A program made the position numbers and the translations under genes. From positions 1 through 64,000 of the forward strand of contig JAPLRZ010000062.1 in assembly GCA_026398895.1 (NCBI GenBank): 64,000 nt of DNA, written 5' to 3'. The notes beneath the pieces were generated by a model. The model was not told the origin of the DNA. It saw nothing but the letters and a program-made list of their open reading frames with translations, and did not search any database. The stretch is from Methylococcales bacterium. GTDB lineage: Bacteria > Pseudomonadota > Gammaproteobacteria > Methylococcales > Methylomonadaceae. Of this stretch, positions 52,596-61,391 are shown one piece after another; position 1 is the stretch's first letter, and each line of letters starts with the position of its first letter.

Positions 52596-53903
52596 ATGTC
52601 GGAATCCAATAATAATAAAAATGATCGTATTGTTAGTCATTTAACGCGTAATACCATTGCTTTAATCTTAGCAGGTGGTCGTGGTTCAAGGTTAATGAAT
52701 ATGACTGATTGGCGTGCTAAACCAGCAGTTCCCTTCGGTGGAAAGTTTCGCATCATCGACTTCCCGTTATCAAATTGTGTCAACTCAGGCATTCGTAAAA
52801 TAGGTATTTTAACGCAATATAAAGCCGACTCTTTAATTCGCCATATCCAGCAAGGCTGGGGCTTTTTGCGCGGTGAATTTGGTGAATATGTTGACTTAAT
52901 GCCAGCGCAACAACGAATTGATGAAAATTCTTGGTATAAAGGCACAGCAGATGCTATTTTTCAAAATATTGATATATTACGCAGCCGTAGACCTGAACAC
53001 ATTCTAATATTGGCTGGCGATCACATTTACAAAATGGACTATGGCGAAATGTTGGCGGATCACATTGCCAAAAATGCTCAGTTAACCATCGGCTGCATTG
53101 AAGTGTCATTGGAAGAAGCGACCGCTTTTGGGGTGATGGATGTGGATGACGATCGCCGTGTTAAAGCCTTTGTCGAAAAACCCGAAAATCCACCCGTGAT
53201 GCCAGGAAAAACCGATACCGCACTTGCTTCTATGGGGATTTATATTTTTAATGCAGACTTTTTGTTTGAAAAATTAATTGAAGATTCTAAGAATCCAGAC
53301 TCTACCAATGATTTCGGCAAAGATATTATTCCCGCTGTTATTAACGACCATGTGGTGAACGCTTATCCATTCTTGAATTTACAAGGCGGACAAAGTTATT
53401 GGCGCGATGTAGGTACGATTGATGCCTATTGGTCTGCCAATATGGAATTAGTGAGTGTTAAGCCAGACTTGAATTTATACGATAACACTTGGCCTATTTG
53501 GACCTATCAAGCGCAAACTCCACCCGCTAAATTTGTATTTGATAATGATGATAGACGTGGGCAGGCGGTGGACTCAATGGTATCGGGTGGCTGTGTCATT
53601 TCAGGGGCTAATGTCAAACGTACGTTATTATTTTCCAATGTTAGAGTCAATTCATACACCATCATAACCGATTCTATCGTATTACCTGATGTTGAGATTG
53701 GGCGCAATTGCCGTATCACCAAAGCCATTATCGAACGGGGTTGTGTCGTGCCTGAAGGTACAGTGATTGGTGAAGACAGAGCTGAAGATGAAAGACGGTT
53801 TCATGTCAGTGCAGGTGGTGTCGTTTTAGTCACTGCTGAAATGCTAGGACAAGACATACATTATAGTGGCTTTCCTGTAAACACCACGCAGCCTGTAAAA
53901 TAA
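52596..53903 (+). CDS. glgC: Glucose-1-phosphate adenylyltransferase
   Basis: The 435-residue enzyme makes ADP-glucose and controls glycogen synthesis. TIALILAGGRGSRLMNMTDW near residue 15, QGWGFLRGEFGEYVDLMPAQ, YKGTADAIFQNI near 113 and FVEKPENPP near 195 are the substrate sites. The C-terminal left-handed helix (NVRVNSYTIITDSIVLPDVE) binds regulators. The ATG has GGAGA upstream. The GH57 gene follows after 4 bases, so they are co-transcribed. Confidence 0.97.
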   Translation: MSESNNNKNDRIVSHLTRNTIALILAGGRGSRLMNMTDWRAKPAVPFGGKFRIIDFPLSNCVNSGIRKIGILTQYKADSLIRHIQQGWGFLRGEFGEYVDLMPAQQRIDENSWYKGTADAIFQNIDILRSRRPEHILILAGDHIYKMDYGEMLADHIAKNAQLTIGCIEVSLEEATAFGVMDVDDDRRVKAFVEKPENPPVMPGKTDTALASMGIYIFNADFLFEKLIEDSKNPDSTNDFGKDIIPAVINDHVVNAYPFLNLQGGQSYWRDVGTIDAYWSANMELVSVKPDLNLYDNTWPIWTYQAQTPPAKFVFDNDDRRGQAVDSMVSGGCVISGANVKRTLLFSNVRVNSYTIITDSIVLPDVEIGRNCRITKAIIERGCVVPEGTVIGEDRAEDERRFHVSAGGVVLVTAEMLGQDIHYSGFPVNTTQPVK

Positions 53904-53907
53904 CAAC

Positions 53908-55593
53908 ATGAACAAGAAGAAATTAAAACTGGTGTTATGTTGGCACATGCACCAGCCAGAGTATAGAGATTTGCAGACAGGGGAATTCATACTACCTTGG
54001 ACTTATCTGCATGTCATTAAAGACTATGTTGACATGGCTGCGCATCTGGAAGCTGTCCCTACAGCCAAAGCAGTGGTTAATTTCGCCCCTATTTTGCTGG
54101 AGCAGATAGAGGAATACGCCAAGCAAGTTAACGGTTATTTGCATGACCATACGCCTATTACGGATGCGTTTTTAGCGGCGTTAGTGAGTCCGACTCTCTC
54201 AAGTGATTCAGAAGAACGCTTGACGTTAGTCAAAGACTGTTTGCGGGCAAACCGTGATAGGCAAATTAACCGTTACCCTGCTTTTCAAAAATTAGCGGAT
54301 ATGACCGATTGGCTAGATCAGCATTTTGATGCCCTACCGTATATCAATGACCAGTTTGTCATTGATATGCTGGTTTGGTATCACTTAGCGTGGATGGGTG
54401 AAACGGTTAAACTCAGCGATAGCCGAGTGCAGCACCTGATAGAAAAAGGGTCGGCTTATACGCAACATGACCGACTTGAACTACTGGAAATTATTGGCGA
54501 GCAGTTGTCACACGTCATTCAACGCTACAAAGTATTAGCCAGAAAAGGGCGTGTTGAGCTATCAGTCACGCCTTATGCGCATCCAATTATGCCGCTATTA
54601 CTAGATATTCAAAGCACACACCAACCTATGCCAGATGCACCTTTACCAGAATTGCAACACTATACGGGTGGTGAACAGCGTGTTGCATGGCATCTTAAAA
54701 AAGGTGTACAAACTTTTGAACGGTTTTTTGGCTTTAAGCCTAAAGGTTGTTGGCCATCCGAAGGGGCTATTTGCGCACAAACGCTAAAAATATTAGGTAA
54801 TTCTGGTTTTACTTGGACAGCAAGTGGCGGCTCTGTACTGGGCAATAGCTTACATCTTCCTGAAAATCAGCAACTACAGGGTCATCATCACCCTTTCAAA
54901 TTAGACAAAACCAAAATAGCCTGCTTTTTCCGTGATGACGGTTTATCGGATCTTATCGGTTTTGATTATTCAACATGGCACGCCGATGATGCTGTAGCTG
55001 ATTTGATTAAACACCTAGAAAATATTGCCGAACATGAACCTGAAGATTCTGTGGTATCCATTATCATGGACGGTGAAAATGCGTGGGAATATTTCCCCCA
55101 TAATGGCTATTTTTTCCTGAGTGCTTTATATCAACAGCTTTCTAATCACCCAGCAATTGAATTAACCACCTTCTCAGAGTGCTTAAAAAATAAAGTATCG
55201 GTTAAACCGTTAAAAAAATTAGTGGCAGGTAGCTGGGTTTATGGTACTTTCTCAACGTGGATAGGCGATGGCGATAAAAATCGCGGTTGGGATATGCTCG
55301 GCGATGCTAAATCATCCTTCGATCAAGCGATAGCTGATAACAGCCTAACAGATCAACAACTGCAAGAGGCTGAACAGCAATTGGCAATTTGTGAAGGATC
55401 TGACTGGTTCTGGTGGTTTGGTGACTATAATCCTGGGCTAGCAGTCAGTAGCTTTGAAAAACAATTCCGTCTTAATCTGGCTAATTTGTATCGATTATTG
55501 GGGGTAGAACCGCCTGCCTATTTATCGCTATCTTTTACTCAAGGTTCTGGCGCACCTGCTATGGGCGGCACTATGCGTCTGGGAACTGAATAA
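53908..55593 (+). CDS. Glycoside hydrolase family 57 alpha-glucanase or branching-type enzyme
   Basis: The 561-residue protein begins KLVLCWHMHQPEYRDLQTGE, the first GH57 motif. It has the nucleophile Glu in KGCWPSEGAIC near residue 287 and the acid Asp region in SIIMDGENAWEYFPHNGYFF near 385. GH57 enzymes act on alpha-1,4 or alpha-1,6 glucans (amylases, amylopullulanases, branching enzymes). The closest characterised activity cannot be told here. Its place between glgC and malQ points to glycogen or maltodextrin turnover. The start at 53908 follows glgC by 4 bases. Confidence 0.9.
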   Translation: MNKKKLKLVLCWHMHQPEYRDLQTGEFILPWTYLHVIKDYVDMAAHLEAVPTAKAVVNFAPILLEQIEEYAKQVNGYLHDHTPITDAFLAALVSPTLSSDSEERLTLVKDCLRANRDRQINRYPAFQKLADMTDWLDQHFDALPYINDQFVIDMLVWYHLAWMGETVKLSDSRVQHLIEKGSAYTQHDRLELLEIIGEQLSHVIQRYKVLARKGRVELSVTPYAHPIMPLLLDIQSTHQPMPDAPLPELQHYTGGEQRVAWHLKKGVQTFERFFGFKPKGCWPSEGAICAQTLKILGNSGFTWTASGGSVLGNSLHLPENQQLQGHHHPFKLDKTKIACFFRDDGLSDLIGFDYSTWHADDAVADLIKHLENIAEHEPEDSVVSIIMDGENAWEYFPHNGYFFLSALYQQLSNHPAIELTTFSECLKNKVSVKPLKKLVAGSWVYGTFSTWIGDGDKNRGWDMLGDAKSSFDQAIADNSLTDQQLQEAEQQLAICEGSDWFWWFGDYNPGLAVSSFEKQFRLNLANLYRLLGVEPPAYLSLSFTQGSGAPAMGGTMRLGTE

Positions 55594-55652
55594 TAGTATT
55601 GTTATCGCTGTAAGAGGGATGGATTACCCCAAAAAATCCTACATTCACGATT

Positions 55653-55733
55653 GGGTAGTTTTAAGCATGACTGCCAGTCCTTTAAAGGACTGGCAGTCAT
55701 TAATATCGCTATAACAGATTTAACTCACTACCC
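55653..55733. repeat. Perfect 34-base palindrome nested in GGGTAGT/ACTACCC arms
   Basis: Bases 55667-55700 are a perfect palindrome (ATGACTGCCAGTCCTTT and its complement) centred on TTTAAA. Outer arms GGGTAGT (55653-55659) and ACTACCC (55727-55733) enclose it. The related copy is at 4869-4923. It lies between the GH57 gene and malQ. Confidence 0.75.
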
Positions 55734-55808
55734 ACAATGGATGGATTCAAGTCCATCTATAAGTCATTAACTGAAAGACAAACCACTCAAACTGATAACG
55801 TAAAAGCG

Positions 55809-57287
55809 ATGAATACACTTTTAAACAAACGCCGCGCGGGTGTGTTACTACACATCACTTCTTTACCAGGGACAGGTCAACAAGGTGATTTAGGGCAAGA
55901 TGCCTACAATTTTGTCAATTTTCTGGGTACTGCGGGAATCACCGTTTGGCAAACATTACCCTTGGGTGCGACGCATAGTGATGGATCGCCTTATCAGTGT
56001 TTATCTGCACACGCGGGTAATCCCCAATTAATCAATATTGATAACTTAGTCAACTTAGGCTGGTTGTCTCCCTCTGAACATTGTCAAGACTGCCAGCGGC
56101 AAGCGACTAAATTTTATAAAGACTGCCTAATATCTAAAGCATTTTATGGTTTTTTAGACCACGCCTCAGTACAAGATAAAACAGATTTTGAGGACTTTTG
56201 CCAGAATAAAGCATTCTGGTTGGATGATTTTGCCTTATTTATGACACTGCGAAGTGAATTTAATCAACAATGTTGGAATCAATGGCCAGACGCACTCAAA
56301 CAACGCGAAACCAACGCTATTAAAGCGGCTTCTCTGCGCTTAAAAGCTGAAATTTCTATTATCAAATTTGAACAATATATTTTCTTTCGCCAATGGATGG
56401 CATTAAAAACTTACGCTAATCAGCGTGGCATACTGCTATTCGGTGATATTCCTATTTTCGTCTCTTACGACAGTGCCGATGTTTGGGCGAGCCGTGACAT
56501 TTTCAAACTCGATAAAGACGGTGAAATGTCAGTGGTTGCAGGCGTGCCGCCCGATTACTTTTCCGAAGAAGGGCAGCGTTGGGGTAATCCACATTACAAC
56601 TGGGATAGACTGCAAGAAACAGGATTTCATTGGTGGATAGAACGAATGCAGACCCAATGCGAACAATTTGATATTCTGCGCATCGACCATTTTCGTGGGC
56701 TAGAAGCCGCGTGGGAAATTCCCGCCACCGAAGCAACCGCGAAACTAGGGCAATGGGTTAAAGCTCCTGGTTCTGCCTTATTACAAGCAATAATGGAAAA
56801 ATTAGGTGACATTCCGTTAGTTGCCGAGGATTTAGGCGTTATTACTCCAGAAGTTGACGCATTAAGAGACGAATTTCATTTGCCAGGCATGAAAATTTTA
56901 CAATTTGCCTTTAGCGGCGAACCTAATAATCCTTATTTACCCGATAATTACGAAAAAAATTGTGTCGCTTACACGGGTACGCATGATAACGACACCACCT
57001 TAGGCTGGTCTGAACAACTAACTGATGCACAGAAAACCCATATTTTTGACTACCTCGGCAATCCTTCCACATCATTGAGTTGCGCACTGATACAAACTGC
57101 CTTAGCATCGGTTGCCAATCTTTGCGTCATTCCCATGCAGGATATTTTAGAATTGAATTCCGAACACCGCATGAATACCCCTGGAACAACCACAGGCAAT
57201 TGGAACTGGCGTTTTCAATGGTATCAGCTTGCACCTGAGCGTGCCGCTAGATTAGCGTATCTTGTGCAACTATTTAATCGAAAGTAA
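55809..57287 (+). CDS. malQ: 4-alpha-glucanotransferase (amylomaltase)
   Basis: The GH77 enzyme has 492 residues from the ATG at 55809. It transfers glucan chains between maltodextrins. RAGVLLHITSLPG at the start, WQTLPLGATHSDGSPYQCLS near 60, FDILRIDHFRGLEAAW near 300 (nucleophile Asp), LVAEDLGVITPEVDAL near 345 (acid Glu) and YTGTHDNDTTLGW near 395 are all present. An in-frame ATG at 55737 would add 24 residues partly encoded by the repeat, which I consider unlikely. It closes the glgC-GH57-malQ run. Confidence 0.94.
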   Translation: MNTLLNKRRAGVLLHITSLPGTGQQGDLGQDAYNFVNFLGTAGITVWQTLPLGATHSDGSPYQCLSAHAGNPQLINIDNLVNLGWLSPSEHCQDCQRQATKFYKDCLISKAFYGFLDHASVQDKTDFEDFCQNKAFWLDDFALFMTLRSEFNQQCWNQWPDALKQRETNAIKAASLRLKAEISIIKFEQYIFFRQWMALKTYANQRGILLFGDIPIFVSYDSADVWASRDIFKLDKDGEMSVVAGVPPDYFSEEGQRWGNPHYNWDRLQETGFHWWIERMQTQCEQFDILRIDHFRGLEAAWEIPATEATAKLGQWVKAPGSALLQAIMEKLGDIPLVAEDLGVITPEVDALRDEFHLPGMKILQFAFSGEPNNPYLPDNYEKNCVAYTGTHDNDTTLGWSEQLTDAQKTHIFDYLGNPSTSLSCALIQTALASVANLCVIPMQDILELNSEHRMNTPGTTTGNWNWRFQWYQLAPERAARLAYLVQLFNRK

Positions 57288-57289
57288 AT

Positions 57290-57672
57290 AGTGGGAGTGA
57301 ATTACCCTTTAACGTTGGTAGTGCTACTGGAGTGCAGGCTTTGCCTGTAAGTGCAAGCAGAGCTTGCACTCCGCCTACGTCCAGCATTACATAATGTAGC
57401 ACTACCCTAACGTTTAGTTACGCTGGCATTCGTCTATTTCAAGGTGATTTTTCCCTTAAGTACTTATGCTCAAAAACAAAAAACAACGTTTTACCCAGTA
57501 CGATCTAGCTTACTTTCTGATTATTTAAAAATAGAATTACGCTCTCCTCGGTTTCATGGCTACTTCTGGAGCTAGCGAAAGTTCTAATTTAAAAAAATCG
57601 GCTGAATAATCAAGATTTATGCGCTATTATCCTGCCCCCACTTATTTATTTTTAAAATTATAGGAAGCTAAA
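57290..57672. other. Intergenic region before rpiA, with nested repeats
   Basis: It contains the twin-hairpin copy at 57329-57372 inside GGTAGTGCTAC (57317-57327) and GTAGCACTACC (57396-57406) arms. The remaining ~260 bases show no gene. The region before the rpiA start (AGGA at about 57662) presumably holds its promoter. Confidence 0.5.
57329..57372. repeat. Twin-hairpin element, copy 6, nested in larger inverted arms
   Basis: GGAGT, GCAGGC-TTT-GCCTGT, AAGT, GCAAGC-AGA-GCTTGC, ACTCC, 44 bases. The arms GGTAGTGCTAC and GTAGCACTACC flank it, echoing the GGGTAGT/ACTACCC arms around the palindrome at 55667-55700. Confidence 0.75.
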
Positions 57673-58326
57673 ATGACCCAAGATGAATTGAAACAAAAAG
57701 TTGCTCAAGCTGCTATTCCTTATGTAAGAGACTTTGCCATTATCGGTGTCGGCACAGGCTCTACCGTTAATCATTTTATTGATTATTTAGCCGATTTTAA
57801 AGCCGACATAGAAGGCACAGTATCGAGTTCACAAGCCAGTACCGAACGCTTAAAAAAATTAGGCATTCCTGTGTTTGACTTAAATGCAGTGGGTACACTG
57901 GATGTTTATGTCGATGGTGCCGATGAAATTAGCCCACACAAGCATTTAATTAAAGGCGGTGGCGGCGCATTGACTCGCGAGAAAATCATTGCCGCAGCCA
58001 GTAAAAAGTTTATTTGTATCGCCGATGGTTCTAAGCAAGTTGATGTATTGGGTGCGTTTCCGCTACCTGTGGAAGTGATTCCAATGGCAAGAAGTTATGT
58101 CGCTAGAGAATTGGTTAAATTAGGCGGTCAACCTGTGTGGCGCGAAAATTATATTACCGATAACCACAATGAAATTCTCGATGTTCATAATTTGAATATT
58201 CTCAATCCAATTGAGCTAGAACAAATCATCAACAATATCGTTGGCGTAGTCACCGTGGGTATTTTTGCCATGCGTCCTGCGGATGTGGTGTTGGTAAGTG
58301 TTGGTAACGAGATTATTACTTTATAA
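57673..58326 (+). CDS. rpiA: Ribose-5-phosphate isomerase A
   Basis: The 217-residue enzyme interconverts ribose-5-phosphate and ribulose-5-phosphate. [16 protein letters not shown] near residue 25, [18 protein letters not shown] near 75 (catalytic Asp residues) and [14 protein letters not shown] near 92 are the family motifs. In a ribulose-monophosphate organism it would also help regenerate ribulose-5-phosphate, and it supplies prs. It is a stand-alone gene. Confidence 0.97.
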   Translation: MTQDELKQKVAQAAIPYVRDFAIIGVGTGSTVNHFIDYLADFKADIEGTVSSSQASTERLKKLGIPVFDLNAVGTLDVYVDGADEISPHKHLIKGGGGALTREKIIAAASKKFICIADGSKQVDVLGAFPLPVEVIPMARSYVARELVKLGGQPVWRENYITDNHNEILDVHNLNILNPIELEQIINNIVGVVTVGIFAMRPADVVLVSVGNEIITL

Positions 58327-58415
58327 AATCAATATTACTGTGGGCGTGAATTAATTCGCGCCTGTTTTTACACGCTATACTCACACCCGCCTAATAAATC
58401 ACTTAGGAAATACCT

Positions 58416-59747
58416 ATGAATACCGATAACAAAAATAGCAAGATAAGTAATTGGGTGGTTTTTCTAGGGGGATACACGACAGGGCTAATTATTCTATTTA
58501 TTTACAGGTGTCAGTATTCACAAGTATATCCAACAATAACAATCCCTATATTCTGGAGTTCTGCCCTATTAGTGTTGCTAACTACCAGTCTTGCTGCTGC
58601 ACCACTTATTCGGTTTGTTATTCTCGGCTGGGATGCTCGCTACCACGAATTTGTTAATCGGCTCAATAATGAAGCACTGATTGCTTATCTACAACAGTTT
58701 TGGGAAAAACGAGCAACACAAGATGACTCTGTTTTTGTCGGTTGGGATAAAAATGGAAAAAAAATTGACGGAATATTAGTAGAAACGACTGAGGATAAAG
58801 TCAACAATAGCATGGAAAAAATATTTAAGGATATTTACACCGAACAATATGGTCGCCGTGCTTTTTATGTGCCGATAGTGCTGTTAATTACTATTATTTT
58901 TATATTAACGGTATTAAGTATCTTGCTTTACTTAGATGTTAAATTAAACTTGCATATTGCAGTATTAGATACTAACGCAAGGGTCGCTATTGCATCGATT
59001 GCAGGCGCGTATATGTATGTAGTCAGTGATACTATTCAAAGTGTGCGGCAACGTAGTTTAAATGCCTCCACTATTTATTGGTATGTACTAAGAATGTTGT
59101 TAGCTATTCCCATTGGTTTCGCGCTGACCTATTTTTCTTTAATACCCCTAGAAGATAGAGCCTTTTTAGCATTTGCTTTGGGTGCATTACCGCTGGATGA
59201 AATTATTAAATTATTACGCCATTTCTCAAGAGAGAAACTTAACCCATCTAAAGAGAATAAAGAAGAAGAAAAAAGCGATCAGTTAATTAAACTAGAAGGG
59301 GTGACAACGCGTATTTCTTCGCTGCTCATCGCCGAAGGGGTAGACTCGATTGAACAAATTATCACCGTAGACCCTGTATTATTATCAATTCGTACAGGCT
59401 TACCGTTCAAATTTATTCTACATCTTGGTTCACAAGCCATTGTGAGAAGATACCTCGGTGAAACGGTTGAAAAATTGATGCCTTTAGGTTTGGCTGATGC
59501 GCGATCAATTGCCGCGCTGGTAGACGATTTAGATAACACAAAAAAAGAATCAGAAGAACAGGCTAAAATAATCAAGAGTAGAGCAACAGCCGTTTTAAAC
59601 GCGGCTACTTCGCTGGTGAAGCCCGAAAATAGCAACTATACCTCCGAGTGCCTTGAATTTAATTTCCGTCAAATTGCCAATGGAAACTACACCAAGTTTA
59701 TCCAAGGTAAATTGCTGACGCTATCTAAAAACAACGCCCAGCTATAG
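58416..59747 (+). CDS. Membrane protein with helix-hairpin-helix-like cytosolic tail, unknown
   Basis: The 443-residue protein has about six membrane segments: WVVFLGGYTTGLIILFIY, IFWSSALLVLLTTSLAAAPL, VPIVLLITIIFILTVLSILL, VAIASIAGAYMYVV, MLLAIPIGFALTYFSL and AFLAFALGALPL. From about residue 285 a soluble part reads LEGVTTRISSLLIAEGVDSI, IRTGLPFKFILHLGSQAIV and LGLADARSIAALVDDLD. This is helical with Gly-hairpins, much like helix-hairpin-helix or DUF4332-type modules. The spacing suggests a membrane protein with a nucleic-acid-binding or regulatory tail, but no enzyme motif is visible. It stands alone. The function is unknown. Confidence 0.7.
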   Translation: MNTDNKNSKISNWVVFLGGYTTGLIILFIYRCQYSQVYPTITIPIFWSSALLVLLTTSLAAAPLIRFVILGWDARYHEFVNRLNNEALIAYLQQFWEKRATQDDSVFVGWDKNGKKIDGILVETTEDKVNNSMEKIFKDIYTEQYGRRAFYVPIVLLITIIFILTVLSILLYLDVKLNLHIAVLDTNARVAIASIAGAYMYVVSDTIQSVRQRSLNASTIYWYVLRMLLAIPIGFALTYFSLIPLEDRAFLAFALGALPLDEIIKLLRHFSREKLNPSKENKEEEKSDQLIKLEGVTTRISSLLIAEGVDSIEQIITVDPVLLSIRTGLPFKFILHLGSQAIVRRYLGETVEKLMPLGLADARSIAALVDDLDNTKKESEEQAKIIKSRATAVLNAATSLVKPENSNYTSECLEFNFRQIANGNYTKFIQGKLLTLSKNNAQL

Positions 59748-59806
59748 CAGTAAAAATTACAGTAGCAGTAAAAATCCATCACGCAACCATCAATGAGACC
59801 CTCCCA

Positions 59807-60277
59807 GTGACACACGAACAATTTCTACAACAAGCTATAAAACTAGCGGTGGACAATGTCAGCACAGGACAAGGTGGTCCTTTCGGTGCATTGATTGTCA
59901 AAAATAATCAAATTATTGCCGCAAGTGCCAATCAAGTAACCTATTTACTTGACCCAACGGCTCATGCAGAAATCATGGCAATTCGTTTAGCCTGTCAGAA
60001 ACTGGGCGATTTTCAGCTAACAGACTGCATTCTTTACAGTAGTTGCGAACCTTGCCCAATGTGTTTAGGCGCAATTTATTGGACACGATTGGCGAAAGTT
60101 TATTTTGCCTGTCATCACGACGATGCGGCAGCCGCGCATTTTGATGATAGTTTTATTTATGATGACTATGTAAAACCACCTGCACAACGGCAAATTCCTA
60201 TGCAGCATATTCAACTAGCGAATTCATCACAGCCTTTTGAAAGTTGGGCAGCAAAAACTGATAAACAACTCTATTAA
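59807..60277 (+). CDS. Nucleoside/guanine deaminase (CDA fold)
   Basis: The 156-residue protein is a zinc deaminase of the cytidine-deaminase fold. His53-Ala-Glu55 in TAHAEIMAIRLAC and Cys83/Cys86 in SSCEPCPMCLGAIYW bind and activate the zinc water. Length and sequence, with a DDDAAAHFDD-type acidic loop and FIYDDY, are most like GuaD-type guanine deaminases rather than TadA. It would convert guanine to xanthine. The start is GTG at 59807. A nearby ATG (59793) is closed by a stop at once. Confidence 0.85.
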   Translation: MTHEQFLQQAIKLAVDNVSTGQGGPFGALIVKNNQIIAASANQVTYLLDPTAHAEIMAIRLACQKLGDFQLTDCILYSSCEPCPMCLGAIYWTRLAKVYFACHHDDAAAAHFDDSFIYDDYVKPPAQRQIPMQHIQLANSSQPFESWAAKTDKQLY

Positions 60278-60323
60278 ATCTTGCAGGCTACGTCGAGTAC
60301 CCTACAAGACTCCTTGCAGTTTT

Positions 60324-61034
60324 TTACACCGTTTTTTCGTCACTTCCACTCAAATAACGGTAGACCAATGCCGCCAGCAATGCACCAACAATAGGGGCTA
60401 TGAAAAATAGCCACAGTTGCGCCAATGCCCAATCACCAACATAAAGAGCCGTTGCCAAGCTTCGTGCTGGATTAACAGAGGTATTAGTCACGGGAATACT
60501 AATTAAATGAATCAATGTTAAACCTAGACCAATAGCAATCGGCGCGAAACCTTGTGGAGCGCGGCTATCCGTTGAACCTAAAATAATAATCAAAAACATC
60601 ATAGTCATGACGACTTCTGTTATAAGTGCCGCCGTCAATGAGTAATGACCAGGTGAATGCTCTCCATAGCCGTTAGACGCAAAACCCGCTGCGACATTAA
60701 AGTCAGCATTACCGCTAGCGATAAGATAAAGAACACCACCAGCAACAATACCGCCTAACAGTTGTGCAATTATGTATGATGCCAATTTGTCAGCTGGAAA
60801 ACGCCCTGCCATCCATAAACCGATTGATACCGCAGGATTTAAATGACAGCCTGAAATATGACCGATAGCATAAGCCATCGTTAACACTGTCAAGCCAAAA
60901 GCAAAAGCCACACCCACGAAGCCAATGCCTACATCAGGAAATCCTGCTGCTAATACCGCACTACCACAACCACCTAAAACTAACCAAAATGTGCCGAAAA
61001 ACTCCGCAGCACAGGCTCTCATATCAATATTCAT
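60324..61034 (-). CDS. aqpZ: Aquaporin Z-type water channel
   Basis: The 236-residue inner-membrane channel has six membrane helices and the two NPA boxes, HLNPAVSIG near residue 65 and [13 protein letters not shown] near 183. The selectivity residues before them ([17 protein letters not shown], and an Arg after the second NPA) fit water-selective AqpZ. It is convergent with the deaminase gene and stands alone. Confidence 0.95.
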   Translation of the reverse strand: MNIDMRACAAEFFGTFWLVLGGCGSAVLAAGFPDVGIGFVGVAFAFGLTVLTMAYAIGHISGCHLNPAVSIGLWMAGRFPADKLASYIIAQLLGGIVAGGVLYLIASGNADFNVAAGFASNGYGEHSPGHYSLTAALITEVVMTMMFLIIILGSTDSRAPQGFAPIAIGLGLTLIHLISIPVTNTSVNPARSLATALYVGDWALAQLWLFFIAPIVGALLAALVYRYLSGSDEKTV

Positions 61035-61391
61035 CGTTATATCCCATTAATTAAAATCAATAAAAATTCGTAAGGCGCAAGTCGGCTTTCGGTTATTGCG
61101 CTTACCGCGTTGACATATTTCCCCGTAGGGCAACGATAGTGTAACGTATTGCAAAGCATGATTACCACCCTATAAGGCGCAATGATAATGCGATAGTGGA
61201 AGTTTATGACGACGCGTTTGAGTGGGAAAATGATGAAACGGCTATACCACAACAGGTATTTCCATCTCTGTGTTCTTACACGAAAAAATAATTGTTGGGC
61301 AAATATTTTTATTCAGATGACAGTAACTATACTTCGTAAGTCACAGCTAACATCCCTTCAAGGGATGTTAGCTGTTTCGCCTTAAAAAGAA
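61035..61391. other. Intergenic region with REP-like repeats and a strong palindrome
   Basis: CGTAAGGCGCAAGTCGGCTT and TTATTGCGCTTACCGCG near 61070-61110, with CCTATAAGGCGCAATGATAA near 61170, are REP-like fragments of the CGTAAGGCGCAAT type, also seen near 24949. At 61343-61375 ACAGCTAACATCCCTT and its complement form a 16-base stem around a single central base. This is 17 bases before the stop of the Aas-like gene on the minus strand, so it may terminate that gene. No protein-coding gene is seen. Confidence 0.5.
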
